A stretch of 64,000 bases of DNA from Cephalopachus bancanus (lineage: Eukaryota; Chordata; Mammalia; Primates; Tarsiidae): the NCBI GenBank assembly GCA_027257055.1, contig JAPVLO010000206.1, forward strand, positions 372,001 to 436,000, read 5' to 3'. Positions 42,046 to 53,299 of this stretch are shown here, in pieces. The notes below the pieces were generated by a model. It was not told where the DNA came from and did not search any database. It saw only the letters and a list, made by a program, of their open reading frames with translations. How positions within the stretch are numbered: position 1 is the stretch's first letter; each line of letters begins with the position of its first letter. Made by a program: the position numbers and the translations under genes.

Positions 42046-42849
42046 TATAACTCTTCTGAATGAGATATTTAACTGAAAAAAAGAGAGGGGATACATACAT
42101 AAATCAGAATTCTGTCTGACGCTTTTGCTTTTGGATTCAAGCAGACAAATGCCACACATTCATGACTGTGTCTATACAACTGCAAACAAATGCTTTGCCA
42201 GGAAGCATCGTGTGCGGCACTGTTTATGAGTACGCCCACAGCAGGTCTCAAAGAACAACATGTTTCTGAAGGGGAAGAAATCAGAGCTTTGCTCAGAATG
42301 ACATTCTAATGATTCTCAGGAACAGCAGAGGGATGTAATTCCATAAAACCAGAAAAGCCAAGTTCATATTTTTTTTTCTACCTTATTCTCCAGACATTAT
42401 TGAGTGCTGATAAGCAGGCAGGTCTTAGGGAAGGCACTGCAGATTTTGTATGGAATGAAATGCCTCTGCTGAGGTTGTCATTACTGTATAGCTCATAGCC
42501 TCGTGGCTCAGACTGCCTGACTGCGGGCTGAACAGGTGCTGGCAAGTTGTGGTTGTAGATTGGGGACCCATGCCTGTGAGAGTATTCCATGAAAGGTTTT
42601 CCTGAGTCCCTCTACATTTGCAGGACCCAATCCAGTAGAAAAAAAAATCAAGTCCTAACAAGTTGATCCCACCTACAAATCCTTCTTCTGCCCATACACT
42701 CATTGTGGCTCTGTTATATTGTAAGTTGTATTGCAAGTTTGTCAGTTTGCTTTTTTAAAATCAGAACTAAGAATCAAATAATTTTTCAAACATAACTCAG
42801 TTGGAACTATAAGCTCTACTTTTTCTCTTCATGCTTGCTCTTAGTTAAG
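42046..42849. other. No gene recognised
   Basis: Overlapping minus-strand frames at 42378-42736 show no family features. No repeat was recognised. Confidence 0.4.
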
Positions 42850-43075
42850 GTATTTAGTGCAATAGTTGAGAGCACAGTTATGGAATCTGATCTTCTGGGT
42901 TGAACTCTAAATGCAATAGTTAACCACTGTGTGATTGCACGTAAGAGACACTGCCTCTGTGACTTAGTTTTGCATCTGTAAAATGGGGATAATAATAGCT
43001 CCTACTTTGTAGAACTTTGGGAAGACTAACACACAATGCCTGACGTGGTACACATTCATTAGTGTTAGTTAATGA
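42850..43075 (+). repeat. MIR SINE, sense
   Basis: A near-complete MIR: 'gtgcaatagttgagagcaca', 'ttgcatctgtaaaatgggga', 'taatagctcctactttgtag', 'cacaatgcctgacgtggtac'. It lies just upstream of the L1 insertion. Confidence 0.85.
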
Positions 43076-43182
43076 ATTAATCTAGTTTTAAAAATGTAAA
43101 AAATACAGTGACAGAACGACTAATACTTAATACGTTCAATGCTTCACCATTTGCCTGGTACCTTTTTATGTATTATAGGATC

Positions 43183-43197
43183 AAAAGGCAAGTGTGG
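43183..43197 (+). repeat. Target-site duplication, 5' copy, of the full-length L1
   Basis: 'aaaaggcaagtgtgg', repeated exactly at 51320-51334. The top-strand junction 'tc/aaaa' is close to the usual L1 endonuclease preference. Confidence 0.93.
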
Positions 43198-43206
43198 GCT
43201 TCTGGG

Positions 43207-43218
43207 AGAAGATGGTGG
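43207..43218 (+). promoter_or_regulatory. YY1-like site at the L1 5' end
   Basis: 'agaagatggtgg' lies 10-21 bases into the element. It matches the YY1 core 'AAGATGGCGG' apart from one C-to-T change at a CpG. Human L1 carries a YY1 site near the same place that helps set the transcription start. Whether this site functions is inference. Confidence 0.5.
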
Positions 43219-44259
43219 TAGAGCCAGTCATGCCAGTCCCTGTGTGAGTGAAAGAGTGCATGGACAATTTTGCATGTGTCTGTGAGTAAGCGGACATGTG
43301 AGTGGCTAAATGAGTGAGGACTCTGGGACAAGTGACCAGGGCTCTTCTGGTGAAGCATCTGGTGCCACAGCTGCTCTGCTTGGACCCTAGTACTTCCCAG
43401 GGTACAGAAGCCCAGCATCATTTTTTAAAATCAACAAAGCCCTTCCCAGGGAGAAGCTGCTGGGTGTGCCTGCCGGCTCCAGGCTCTGCCCCACCATTGC
43501 AGTGCCTGGTCAGACACTGGCAGCAAGAGCCACAGAGGAAGCACAGTGAGAGAGCCAGAGGCAGAGTCCCAGTGGAGAAGACAAAACAGGCACCTCGCAA
43601 CCATCTTGAAAACTAGGCAGGGAAGTGCTCCGGCTTGCTCGCCACAGGGCAACAGACCCAATCTCTGTGACCAGTAGGTTAACTACTCAGGGATTGATGA
43701 TGACCCAGAGTGAATACCCTGAAAACACAAACTTCAGAGGGACAGGATGAATGTAGAGTCTCAGGGATCTCACTCCTACCCGTATTCAGACATGGGACAA
43801 AGGGTGTGACCAGAAAAGGACGAGGAAGACCCCCCCAAAGAGATCAGCGGTGAGTCCTGGGCTGACCCAACATCTTCCTCCCCAGCAACCCTCTGAATGT
43901 CAGACCCACATGACTGGGGCACAGCTGAGAGGGATGAGCCCAGGTGAAGCCTGAAAGTCAGCTGTGTTAGGAGTACTCTACTCCAAGTAAAGCCTGGCTG
44001 GGGAACCCCACTGCCAGCACCTGGGGAGAAAACAATCCTACACCTCTGCATCAAAGGGGATCCCCTGACCATATGAGAGTGGAAGGGGAGAATTGATGCC
44101 CCATCTACCCCCACCATCTCCTCCTCCCCCTACCTAGCCGCCTGTTGGGGAGTTGTGAACAAGGTGGCAGCTCGACAGGAGACAGCAGACAGGCTTACCT
44201 ATGAGCAGCTGAGAGAAACAATTACAGAATCTGCCACAAGAGGGAGCTTGGTGCCCAGA

Positions 44260-44540
44260 AATTTTAAAATTTCTTTTTTCTTTGTGCTTGAATGTGTATG
44301 TGAGGGTTCGATTTGCATTCCCTCCTTTTTCTTTTTTCTGTTGTTTTCTTTCTTTTATTATTTCGTTCTGTGTGTACGTGAGTGATTGAGTGTTCATCTT
44401 TTTGTGTTTGTTTGTTGTTCTTCACTTGTTTTGGTTTAATGTGTGTGTGAGTGTTTGATTTGCATTCCCTCTCTTTTTTCCTCTCTTTTTTCTTTCTTTC
44501 TTCCTTCTTCTTTGTTCATTTTTTTGTTGGGGGTGTGTGT

Positions 44541-44577
<37 letters not shown>

Positions 44578-44780
44578 TCAGTTTTCTTGTTTTTTGCTAT
44601 TCTGGTTTTTTTTCTGTTTGTTTTTATTTGTGCGTGTTTTATTGTTTTTTTGCTTTGGTTTCTGCTTTTGTTTTTCTGTGTTGCTGTTGAGTTTTTTTAC
44701 TTGTATTATTTTTGTCCATTTGATTTCATTCTACTTTTCCCTGTTCTCCTCGTTGCTTTGCTTTATCTTGGATTCAGGGG
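44260..44780 (+). repeat. T/G-rich low-complexity segment in the L1 5' region
   Basis: Long T-rich stretch with a (TG)n run at 44533-44574. Three overlapping frames rich in Phe, Cys and Val arise here only from composition. I believe old L1 5' regions carry similar T-rich tracts, so this may be part of the element. Confidence 0.7.
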
Positions 44781-45031
44781 GTGCACACACATACCCATTG
44801 CATTGTCATGACCATTGATGGGTAGTGGGTCTCAGAGAATTCATACCCTAGTCAGTGAACACTGTGATTTGCAAGTCGTTTTGAATACTAGCTCCCCATC
44901 CTCCACCTCATTCAACTCACAAAACTATTAGGCAGTAAAGCCTCACATTCCCAGCCCTGTTTAAAAATAAAACAAATTCAGAACCCCAATCACAGAAGAA
45001 AAGAGAAGTGAGCAAACATCAAAAACGAGAA

Positions 45032-45295
45032 GCCGGGCTCGGTGGCTCAGCCTGTAATTCCGCGCCTTTGGAAGGCTGAGGTGAGTGGATTGCCTGAGCC
45101 TGCGGGTTCAAGACCCGCGGGCTCAAAAAATCAGCTGGGCGTGGTAGCGCATGCCTGTAATTCCAGCTACTTGGAAGGCTGAGGTGGAAGGATTGCCGGA
45201 GCCCAGCAGGTCGAGGCTGCGGTGGCCGGGAGTGGCCACTGTACTCCAGTCTGGGCGACAGAGTGAGACTCCAACTCAAAAAAAAAAAAAAAAAA
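45032..45295 (+). mobile_element. Young lineage-specific Alu A (in the L1, before ORF1)
   Basis: Starts 'gccgggctcggtggctcagc', ends 'ctccaactc' plus an 18-base A tail. It carries 'gcgggttcaagacccgc', a perfect 5-bp stem with a 7-base loop. About 45 bp of the left-arm end and linker are missing after that hairpin. A short similar sequence 'aaaaacgaga'/'aaaaagtgaga' flanks it. Confidence 0.9.
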
Positions 45296-45324
45296 GTGAG
45301 AGCCCCTACCACTGCCACTGAATA

Positions 45325-46342
45325 ATGGAACTAAAGAGAAAAGAAAGAGATCTGTCACAAATTAGGAAAACCAGTGGAAGAACACAGGTAATTCCCAGTG
45401 TACCAAAGAGACAACACCTAAAAATCAGAACTTAGAGCCCAAACATTGGAAATCACCAACAACTGGTCCCAGAATAAAACAGCTATTAGGGAATGGATGG
45501 AAAGAGTTCATAAGACTCAAGAAAGACAAGCTGCAACACTGAAAGAACTTGTAGCAGAGATTTGGCCATAAAAACTTCATCCAGGAAATAAATAACAAGA
45601 TAACAAGCATGGAAAACATAATCAATCAATCAGAAGAAAGAATCTCAGAACTTGAAGACAAAACATGGAATTAACCTGATTTGTAAAAAACAGAAAGAAA
45701 ACTCAGAAAGAGCAAAGCCTCCAAAAGATGTGAGATTATGTCAGGAGACCAAATTTGCACCTGATTGTTATCCCAGAAGGAGAAAGGGAACCAGAGAACA
45801 CCTTGGAACAAGTATTCCAGGAGGTTATCCAAGAAAACTTTCCCCACCTCATGTGTGATGTGACCATCCAAACACAAGAGATACAGAGAGCCCCTGCATG
45901 ACATCAAATAAGAACACCAACCCCTAGACACATAGTAATTCACCTACACAAAGTAGGTACAAAAGAACAATTCCCAAAGGCAGCAAGAGAGATAGGTCAG
46001 AATACCTACCAGGGAAAACCAATTAGAATAACAGCAGACCTATTGGCAGAAATACTACAAGCTAGAAAGAACTAGAGTCCAATTTTCAAAGTCATCAAAG
46101 ATAAACAATTTAAACCAAGAATTTCCTACCAATGAACTTGATGAAGTCAGCTCAGCTTCATCAGTGATGGAGAATTAAAATCCTTCCCAGACACCCAATC
46201 CCTAAGAGATTATGCAGTTTCCAGACCACCACTACAGGAGATGCTTAAAAAGGTATTAAGCACAGAAGAAAGAGAAAAAAGAACAACCATGTACTTCGCA
46301 ACAGAACAGGAGAACACAGAATCAGCAAAGAATACATCATGA
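45325..46342 (+). pseudogene. L1 ORF1 remnant (RNA-binding chaperone protein)
   Basis: ORF1p is the trimeric RNA chaperone that coats L1 RNA. An ATG at 45325 is a plausible start. Recognisable pieces, in shifting frames, include a coiled-coil end (ERISELEDK near 45640), the segment around 'ENFPHLMCDVTIQTQEIQRA' (45828-45890) and C-terminal 'RDYAVSRPPLQEML' (about 46206). At least one frameshift and several in-frame stops break it, for example 'caaataagaac' near 45905. The reading order fits L1 ORF1, but it is dead. Confidence 0.75.
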
Positions 46343-46514
46343 CTGCAAACTTGAAAATGCACATATAAATCAACACAAAAATTAAAAGAAAACAAACAAA
46401 GAAAAAACTTTATAAGAGCCTCATGACAGGGATAAATACTCACATTTCAATCATCAGTCCGAATGTGAATGGACTAAATGCACCACTGAAAAGACATAGA
46501 ATGACAAACTGGAT

Positions 46515-46516
<2 letters not shown>

Positions 46517-46563
<47 letters not shown>
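46517..46563 (+). repeat. (CA)n microsatellite inside L1 ORF2
   Basis: About 23 uninterrupted CA/AC units directly after the codons for a Trp-Ile-Asn segment of the endonuclease domain. Length polymorphism is likely. Confidence 0.95.
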
Positions 46564-46566
<3 letters not shown>

Positions 46567-47262
46567 CAATAAGTTGCTGCATCCATGAAACATATCTCAC
46601 CACAGGGGATGCTCACAGACTCAAAGTTAGAGGATGGAAATCAAATTTCCAGGTGAACAGATCACAAAAGAAGGCAGGAATAGATCTTAATATCAGGCAA
46701 AACAATCTTTAAGCTATTACAAATTTTAAAAGATACAGAAGGATATTACATAATGATAAAAGGCTCAACCCATCAGCAAGAAATATCCATTCTAAACATA
46801 TATGTACCCAACACAGGAGCACCGGTATTGATAAAGCAACTACTAAGTAAATTTAAAAAATGATATTCACTCTAACACTATCATAGCTGGTAACTTAAAT
46901 ACCTCACTAACTACCCTAGATAGATCATTTAGGCAAAAAAAATCAACAGAGAGATCCAGAGCCTCAACTTGATTTTGATCAAATAGATTTAATAGATGCC
47001 TACAGAACACTCCAACCAGCAACCATGAAATATATATTCTGCTCATCATCACATGGAATGTACTCTAAGATTGACCACATTCTTAGTCATATATCAAATA
47101 ACAAATTTCATAAGATCAAAATACTGCCATGCAGACCATAGTGGAACAAAAATATCAATAAAAACAAAATTCTCCCCAAACCCACAAAGACATGGACACT
47201 AAAAAGCATGATGGTAAACAAATCCTGGTTCAACACAGAACTCAAAATAGAAATTAAAAGTT

Positions 47263-47559
47263 AACCGGGCTCAGTGGCTCAGCCTATAATCCTGCGCCTT
47301 TGGGAGGCTGAGGTGAGTGGATTGCCTGATCCCACGGGTTCGAGACCCACTTGGGCAACTTGGCAAGACCTTATCTCTACAATAAATTAAAAAATTAGCC
47401 AGGTGTGGTAGCGCGCGCCTGTAGTTTCAGCTACTTCGAAGGCTGAGACGGAAGGATCGCCGGAGCCCAGCAGGTCGAGGCTGCGGTGGCCGGGAGCGGG
47501 CACTGCACTCCAGCCTGGGTGACAGAGTGAGACTCCAACTCAAAAAAAAAAAAAAAAAA
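47263..47559 (+). mobile_element. Young lineage-specific Alu B (first of a tandem pair)
   Basis: Starts 'aaccgggctcagtggctcag', linker 'ctacaataaattaaaaaatt', ends 'gagactccaactc' and A tail. Target-site 'gaaattaaaag' precedes it at 47250-47260; the matching copy is after the next Alu, at 47861-47871. Confidence 0.93.
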
Positions 47560-47562
47560 GAA

Positions 47563-47857
47563 GCCGGGCTCGGTGGCTCAGCCTGTAATCCCGCGCCTTT
47601 GGGAGGCTGAGGTGAGTGGATTGCCTGAGCCCGCGGGTTCGAGACCCGCCTGGGCAGCGAGACCTCATCTCTACAATAAATCAAAAATACAGCCGGGCGT
47701 GGTAGCGCATGCCTGTAATTCCGGCTACTCGGAAGGCTGAGGCGGAAGGATCGCCGGAGCCCAGCAGGTCGAGGTTGCGGTGGCCGGAAGCGGCCACTGC
47801 ACTCCAGTCTGGGTGACAGAGTGAGACTCCAACTCGAAAAAAAAAAAAAAAAAAAAA
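47563..47857 (+). mobile_element. Young lineage-specific Alu C (second of a tandem pair)
   Basis: The least mutated family member in the window: 'gccgggctcggtggctcagc', then 'gcgggttcgagacccgc' near 47633-47649, right arm with 'gtggccggaagcggccac', ends 'ctccaactcg' and A tail. It begins three bases after the A tail of Alu B. Confidence 0.94.
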
Positions 47858-49316
47858 GAAGAAATTAAAAGTTTCCTAGAAACAAATGGACATCTTACCA
47901 AAATCTCTAGAATGCCATGAAATCAATACTAAGAGGGGAATTTATATCTCTACAAACACATATCAAGAAAACAGAAAGATCATAAGTTAACAGCCTAACA
48001 AATCATTTAAGGGAGCTGGAAAGACATGACCACCAAAATCCTAGCTTCAGCAGAAGATTCCAGATCACCAAAGAAAAAGTTCAAATATGGGACATAGAAG
48101 ACAAAAATATCATAGAAAAAAATCAACAAAACAAAAAACTGGTACTTTGAAAGTATAAACAAGATTTATACCCCTAGTCAAAATGACCAAGAAAAAGAGA
48201 GGAAAAGCCCAAATTAACACAATCAGAAACACAAAAAATCAAATCACAACTGACCCCAAAGAAATACAAAAGATTATCTTAGATTACTGTGCACACCTGT
48301 AAGGAAACAAATTTGATAATCTAAATGAAATGGAGGACTTTCTAACATCACACAATCTCCCAAGGTTGAAGTAAGAAGACATTGAGACACTAAATAGACC
48401 TACAACACCTAGGAAATTGACTCCACCATAAGAAAACTACCTACAGAAAAAGCCCTGGACCAGATGACTTCCAGTGGAAATCTAAACAACAAGCAAAGAG
48501 GAGCTGATAACAATCCTATTGAAAGTATTCCAGGCAATTGAGAAAGACAGAATGCTTCCCAAATCATTTTATGAATGATTGATACTGAAAAACAGGTAAA
48601 TATCCAACACAAAAAGAGAACTACAGGCCAATATCCCTGAAGAACATATATGCAAAAATTCTCAACAAGTTTCTAGCAAGTCAGATCCAACAACACATCT
48701 CAAAAATCATCTACTAAGTAGTTATCATCCCCGGGATGCAGGGCTGGTTCAACATCCATGAGCCCTTACATGTAATTAAATACATCAACAGATATAAAAA
48801 CAGAACCACATGATTATATCATTAGATGCGGAAAAAGTTTTTAGCAAAATCCAGCGTCACATCTTGATAAAAATCTTTGAACACCTAGGCAAAGAAAGAA
48901 TGTATCTCAAAATGGAAACCACCATCTACAATAAACCCACAGCCAAGATATTGTTAAATGGATTGAAATTGGAAGCATTTTCCCTAAAAACTGGAACAAG
49001 ACAAGGCTACCTATTCTCACCCCTCCTGTTCAACATAGTCTTGGAAGTTCTAGCTAGAGCAGTCAGACAAGAGAAGGAAATCAGCGGTATCCAAACAGGA
49101 AAAGAGGAAGTTAAGTTATCCCTCTTTCCTGATGATATGATTCTATATCTTGAAAACCCAAGAAAATCTGTCCAAAACCTCCTTGCACTGATAAAAGACT
49201 TTGGCAAAGTCTCAGGGTACAAAATCAGTGTGCAAAAGACAATCATATTCTTAAACACCAACAACAAACAGGCAGAGAGCAAAATACAAAGCACAATCCT
49301 ATTCACAATAGTCACC

Positions 49317-49347
<31 letters not shown>

Positions 49348-50485
49348 TACCTCAGCAGTTTCCTAGCCAGAGAAATGAAAAATCTTTCCAATAAAAACTA
49401 CAAAACACTGCTCAAAGAAATCAAAGAAGACACAAACAAGCAGAAAAATATTCCATGCTCATGGATAGGAAGAATCAACATTGTTGAGATGTCCATCCTA
49501 CCAAAGGCATCTACAGAGTCAACACAATATCCATTAAATTACCAATATCATTCTTCTCAGACCTGGAAACAATAACACAGAAATTCATATGGAAACATAA
49601 ACGACCACAAATAGCCAAAACAATCCTTAGCAAAAGAAACAAAGTGGGTGGTATCATACTTTAAGACTTTAAATTTCACTATAAGGCTACAACAATCAAA
49701 ACAGCCTGGTATTGGTACAAGAACAAGCATATAGACCAATGGTACAGAATGGAGATTCCAGAAGCAAAATCTCAGTTTCTCAACCAACTCATCTTTGAGA
49801 AAGTCTCCATCAACAATTAAATGGTGCTGGAAAAACTAGCTGATCACATGCAGAGATTGAAACAGGACCCCTACCTATCACCACACACAAAAATAAACTC
49901 TAAATGGATCAAAGATCTAAATGTAAATCCTCAAAGTATAAGAATCTTAGAAAACATAGGAGACACCCTTATGGGAATAGGATGGCAACCAATTCCTGAT
50001 CAAAACCCCAGATATCCATGCCATATGAGATACGAGAGACAAGTGGGATGTCATTAAACTGAAAAGCTTCTGCAAAGCGAAAGGTATCATCAAGAGAGCA
50101 GGGAGATAGCCCACAGAAGGGGGAAAATATTTGCCAACTGTATATCTGACAAAGGCCTAACATCCAGGATCAAGGAACTCAAACTTGCTGGAAAGAAAAA
50201 AGCAAACTGCCCCATTAAAAAGTGGACAAAAGACATAAATAGGCACTTCTCAAAAGAAGATATATGGGCAGCCAACAGACATGTGAAAAAGTGTTCAAAC
50301 TCACTCATCATCAGAGAAATGCAAATCAAAACCACACTGAGATACCACCTAACCCCAGTAAGAAAGGTCATCATTAATAAAACAAAAAACAACAGATGCT
50401 GGTGAGGATGCAGAGAAGAGGGAACACTTCTACACTGTTGGCGGGAATGCAAACTAGTTCAACCCCTCTATGAAAAACAGTGTGG

Positions 50486-50772
50486 CCAGGCTCGGTGGTT
50501 CAGCCTGTAATCCCAGCGCTTGGGAGGCCAAGGTGAGTGGATTGCCTGAGCCTACGGGTTTGAGACCCACCTGGGCAACTTGGCGAGACCTCATCTCTAC
50601 AATACATCAAAAAGTAGCCCGGTGTGGTAGCGCGTGCCTGTAGTTCCAGCTACTTGGAAGGCTGAGGCGGAAGGATCGCCAGAAGCAGGTTGAGGCTGCG
50701 GTGGCCGGGAGAAGCCACTGCACACCAGTCTGGGTGACAGAGTAAGACTCCAACTCAAAAAAAAAAAAAAAA
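50486..50772 (+). mobile_element. Young lineage-specific Alu D (in L1 ORF2 3' part)
   Basis: Starts 'ccaggctcggtggttcagcc', ends 'gactccaactc' and A tail. Flanked by the exact duplication 'gaaaaacagtgtggc' at 50472-50486 and 50773-50787, from L1 sequence. The right arm is slightly shortened near 'gatcgccagaagcaggttg'. Confidence 0.93.
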
Positions 50773-51319
50773 GAAAAACAGTGTGGCAATTTCCAAAAGA
50801 ACTAGAAGTTGACCTTCCATATGACCCCGCAAAATTCCTGGGAATATACCCAGAGGAACATAAATCATTCTACAAAAAAGATACTGCGCATGCATGCTTA
50901 TTGCAGCACTATTCACAGTAGCAAAAACACAGAACCAACTGTGCTGCCCATTGAAGTGCACTGGATAAGAAAAATGTGGTACATATACACAATGAAATAT
51001 TACACAGCCGTAAAGGACAAACTTATGGACTACACAGCAACTCAGATGGATTTAGAGTCTATAATACTCTGATCTATCACAGAAACAATGAACTGAGTAC
51101 CACATGTTCTCACTCATAAGCAAACCCTGCACATTTACCATAATACTATAGGAAAGGGATTGGCAGTAGCCAGAAACTGCCAGGGAGAAGGGGCACACAA
51201 CATCAATAAGGGTACCTCATCTCAAACTAGGTGAAGTGGGGACCACAGGAAGGCCCAAACTTTACCTGTACGATGACCTGTATACCTGATCCTGAGCTGT
51301 ACTCCACATTTCTTTTTTT

Positions 51320-51334
51320 AAAAGGCAAGTGTGG
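51320..51334 (+). repeat. Target-site duplication, 3' copy, of the full-length L1
   Basis: 'aaaaggcaagtgtgg', identical to 43183-43197. It directly follows 'cacatttcttttttt' with no intervening A tract. Confidence 0.93.
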
Positions 51335-53299
51335 AAAAATTCCAGAAAAAGTTTTTAGTGACTGTCAATAACTAAACTCTACTTTGTTCTGTAAAATGCA
51401 TTATCAAAGAACAACAGGACTGATTGAAGAAATGGTGGATGGAGGGGAAGTTCCAAACTAGAAACTAGTCAAATGTCTATACATAATAAAATAGATAAGT
51501 AACTGAGGTTTATTCAGGCAGTGAAATATTACAGAACAATGTAAATGAATGTATCCTCGCTTACAATACCATGGATGAGTTATAATGAGTGAAAGAAACG
51601 AAGCACAAAAGAATATATGTTAAATGATTCCAGTTATAGAAAGTTCAAGAAGTCACAATTTAGGGATGCGGAGTGACTCACAAAAAGTGAGGGTTGTGAT
51701 TACTGTGGCATAGAAGAGCTGGTGATGGGAAGAGACAAGCAGGTATGTGGGATTGTTTTCAAAATTCTGCCAAAATCTTGTTTCTTGATCTGTTTGATAG
51801 TTACCTGAGGGTTTGCTCATAACAATTTTTAATGCTATGCATTTATGCTTTGATCATTTTTATTTTTGTGTATTACAGTTTACAAAAAAGATTTTAAAAA
51901 TAATCCCAGATGTGAGTTTAGAATTTTTAAATAAATTAAATTAAAAATGGTTATGAGGAAAGATATTAGGAACCTTAGCCAAATGCAATTGGAGTAAATC
52001 TCTTTGTTCTATCTATACACCCTATACTTAGCACCATTTTTCTGTACATATCTCCAACTTTTGTTCCCTTCATCAACTCAAGTCCCAACATCTTCCTGTC
52101 ATAAGAGGTTGGAAGATAGTTATAAATAAATTCAGGTCATTGCAATGCACTGAGGATATTCTCACAGCACACATATGGGATCTGATTCTGCTTAGATGTA
52201 AAGAACAAAACCTGGAGAGTCAAGATGATGAAGCATACTGTTGAGATGCTCTTTTTTGAGAAGAAAAATGATGAACATATGTTCTAATTTAGATAATCTG
52301 TTCCTCTTCTATTTCAGACTCCAAGTTTACTCAGTTAACCTTTTTTCAAAGAGAGGAAAAAGTATTCAATAACAGTGATTCAGTACAAGTTCACTCTTAT
52401 GTTCCAGATAATGGCTCATAGCAAAAAAAAATTCTGTTGATCTATTTCTAACACTTTAAGCAAGAGAAGCGTTTTCTGACCTAAACCTAGTGACTTTGAA
52501 AATACCTGCCCTGCAGTGTTGACCTTCTTCAGAGAAGCCACTTAAATGTGTAGATATAAAGAAATACAGTTAGGCAGAAGTCGTAAAATAAGAGAAGAAA
52601 ATCATCTTATTTAAGACAATAGTCTCTATGACTGTTGTTCTCTTGATATTGCCATGCTAGGAACCAGAATGTCACGCAGGTTCTACCTGATTCCATTCTT
52701 TCTCTGCCACAATACCTGGAAGGGCTATTAACCTAGGTACCTTATGAAGATGATGAATGAACTGAGAAAGATTATACCCATATAAAACTGCTCTTGTACA
52801 ACTTTGTCTTGGTTTGACTCTTTTGGGAACCAAAGAAAAAGTCTAATAAGACTCACTTTATTTTTTATGAGGATATTGTTGGAGAATTTTCTCACCACAT
52901 CACATTGGATACTGTCAGTACCAGGACTAACTGGCTTTCTCTAAATAATTGGTGTTTATCCTACAGATACTGTAACTCAAGCTACTGCCTCATTTTTTGC
53001 ATTGGCGATAAGAAATTTCAGCCCACAAAATTTAAAGTTTATTATTAGCATAGACAGACTTTGGTTTGATTTTATGTCTCATATCCTTATTTTGAATTTC
53101 CCTGGACCTCTGTATTTTCTCATTCTGCTCATGTTTGCATTTTCCAGAATGTAACAGTGTCAGTAATTACATTCCCTCCCCCCAAACTGAGATATCTTAG
53201 TTGATTAGGTATATAGTTTTAGTCCAGACTCTCTCCCAAGAAACTAACCACTGTATAGTTGCCCATCAAATGCATATAAAAAAAATCAAACACTCAAAA
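51335..53299. other. No gene recognised
   Basis: AT-rich non-coding sequence. The part near 51480-51620 ('aaatagataagtaactgagg', 'atggatgagttataatgagt') weakly resembles an old L1 3' end. No supported exon. Confidence 0.4.

Larger units (their letters stand above)
46423..51150 (+). pseudogene. L1 ORF2 remnant (endonuclease and reverse transcriptase)
   Basis: ORF2p nicks target DNA and reverse-transcribes L1 RNA. ATG at 46423 opens MTGINTHISII and NVNGLNAPLKRHR, the usual start of the endonuclease domain. A (CA)n run (46517-46563) then replaces normal coding sequence. The longest open piece, 48810-49394, covers the reverse-transcriptase palm; its catalytic motif reads FPDD at 49125-49136 instead of FADD. 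Further pieces (49821-50057, 50809-51072) match the C-terminal region. Many stops, frameshifts and three Alus (two at 47.3-47.9 kb, one at 50.5 kb) break the gene. Confidence 0.85.
43198..51319 (+). mobile_element. Full-length L1 LINE with nested Alu insertions
   Basis: The element spans 8.1 kb; removing four Alus and their target duplications leaves roughly 6.9 kb. Order: 5' untranslated region from 'gcttctgggagaagatggtg' (43198 to about 45324), ORF1 remnant, ORF2 remnant, then the 3' region ending 'gtactccacatttctttttt'. An exact 15-bp duplication flanks it, so both ends are those of the insertion and the 5' end is not truncated. Both reading frames are broken, so it cannot move by its own proteins. 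The ORF1 layout and the 5' region are unlike young human L1; they resemble older primate L1 forms. The 3' end lacks a poly(A) tract. Confidence 0.92.

Noticed and set aside
44443..44818. Overlapping long frames rich in Phe, Val and Cys
   Set aside because: They result from the T/G-rich tract and (TG)n run in the L1 5' region; all frames stay open because of composition.
46517..46563. CRISPR-like or regulatory tandem array
   Set aside because: Simple dinucleotide repeat without spacers; the genome is a primate's.
47633..47649. tRNA gene suggested by a T-arm-like hairpin
   Set aside because: No acceptor stem, anticodon arm or correct spacing; the hairpin belongs to the left arm of an Alu.
48810..49394. 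194-codon frame as an independent reverse-transcriptase gene
   Set aside because: It sits in order within the L1 at 43.2-51.3 kb, and both sides continue the same ORF2 in other frames.
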